Shown here in pieces: positions 6,464-6,560 of a stretch of DNA of 6,560 nt. The notes beneath the pieces are model-generated. The model was given only the letters and a program-made list of their open reading frames with translations, was not told the DNA's origin and made no database searches. Source of the stretch: Thermodesulfobacteriota bacterium (lineage in GTDB: Bacteria; Desulfobacterota; BSN033; UBA1163); the NCBI GenBank assembly GCA_030024065.1, contig JASEIE010000225.1:1-6560 (forward strand), in the 5' to 3' direction. The position numbers and the translations under genes were made by a program. The first letter of the stretch is position 1; every line of letters starts with the position of its first letter.

Positions 6464-6505
6464 TTCAGACACTGGACTTCAGACGTTAGACATCAGACTC
6501 CTCTA
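6464..6505 (+). repeat. Three 14-bp imperfect direct repeats with CAGAC core
   Basis: Units are 6464-6477 (TTCAGACACTGGAC), 6478-6491 (TTCAGACGTTAGAC) and 6492-6505 (ATCAGACTCCTCTA). The first two share 11 of 14 bases, and the third shares only the first half (6 of 7). The CAGAC core recurs at exactly 14-bp steps (6466, 6480, 6494). Read on the minus strand the core is GTCTG, close to the GTGTCTAA unit at 1472-1479. The array lies upstream of the candidate ino1 -35 box. Confidence 0.6.
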
Positions 6506-6560
6506 ATATACATGACTATCGGCTAAATTGAATATTGTTGCAATTAGAAGAGACTTATAG

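Noticed and set aside
6516..6523. GCCGATAG on the minus strand, 7 of 8 matches to a sigma-28 (flagellar) -10 element
   Set aside because: No TAAA-type -35 element lies at the required distance, and no flagellar gene is in sight. A single 8-mer match is weak.
6535..6560. Possible plus-strand promoter at the right edge (TTGTTG, then TATAG at the window end)
   Set aside because: The -35 match is poor, the -10 is cut by the window edge, and no downstream gene can be seen.

Overview
The window looks like a piece of a bacterial chromosome. It has tightly packed genes, AGGAGG-type ribosome binding sites and intermediate GC with clear local swings. The gene content (Tat-exported iron-sulfur redox proteins, a NapH/NapG-like membrane ferredoxin, a mycobacterial-type inositol-phosphate synthase) and the style of the intergenic repeats suggest an anaerobic Gram-negative lineage such as Desulfobacterota (the former Deltaproteobacteria). 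That placement is inference from impression; no marker gene is present to prove it.

Positions 1-5276, plus strand, hold five genes in a row. First is the C-terminal part of a COG4324-type zinc aminopeptidase, cut by the left edge. Four bases later comes a small secreted protein resembling DUF6599. A 51-bp gap carrying short degenerate GTG/CTAA repeats follows. Then come three redox genes: a Tat-signal aldo/keto reductase with a C-terminal 2x[4Fe-4S] domain, a Tat-signal DUF362 protein, and a 529-residue membrane protein. The last overlaps the DUF362 gene by ATGA. It joins a NapH-like quinol-dehydrogenase-type membrane half to a NapG/MauM-like four-cluster ferredoxin half.

Positions 5251-6363, minus strand, encode myo-inositol-1-phosphate synthase (ino1). 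It converges on the redox operon, and the two coding 3' ends overlap by 26 bp. Positions 6364-6560 are non-coding. They hold the likely ino1 leader, with a perfect TTGACA -35 box, and three 14-bp imperfect direct repeats that share sequence blocks with the repeat at 1471-1502. I see nothing interpretable in the last ~55 bases.

The most interesting part is 1520-5276. All three proteins carry an S/T/G-R-R-x-F motif followed by a hydrophobic stretch. Together they supply at least eight predicted [4Fe-4S] sites, a quinone-facing membrane module, an exported aldo/keto reductase fold and an exported DUF362 protein. The simplest reading is an envelope electron-transfer pathway linking the quinone pool to an unknown carbonyl- or alcohol-type reaction outside the cytoplasm. 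The individual families are known; the combined role is inference.
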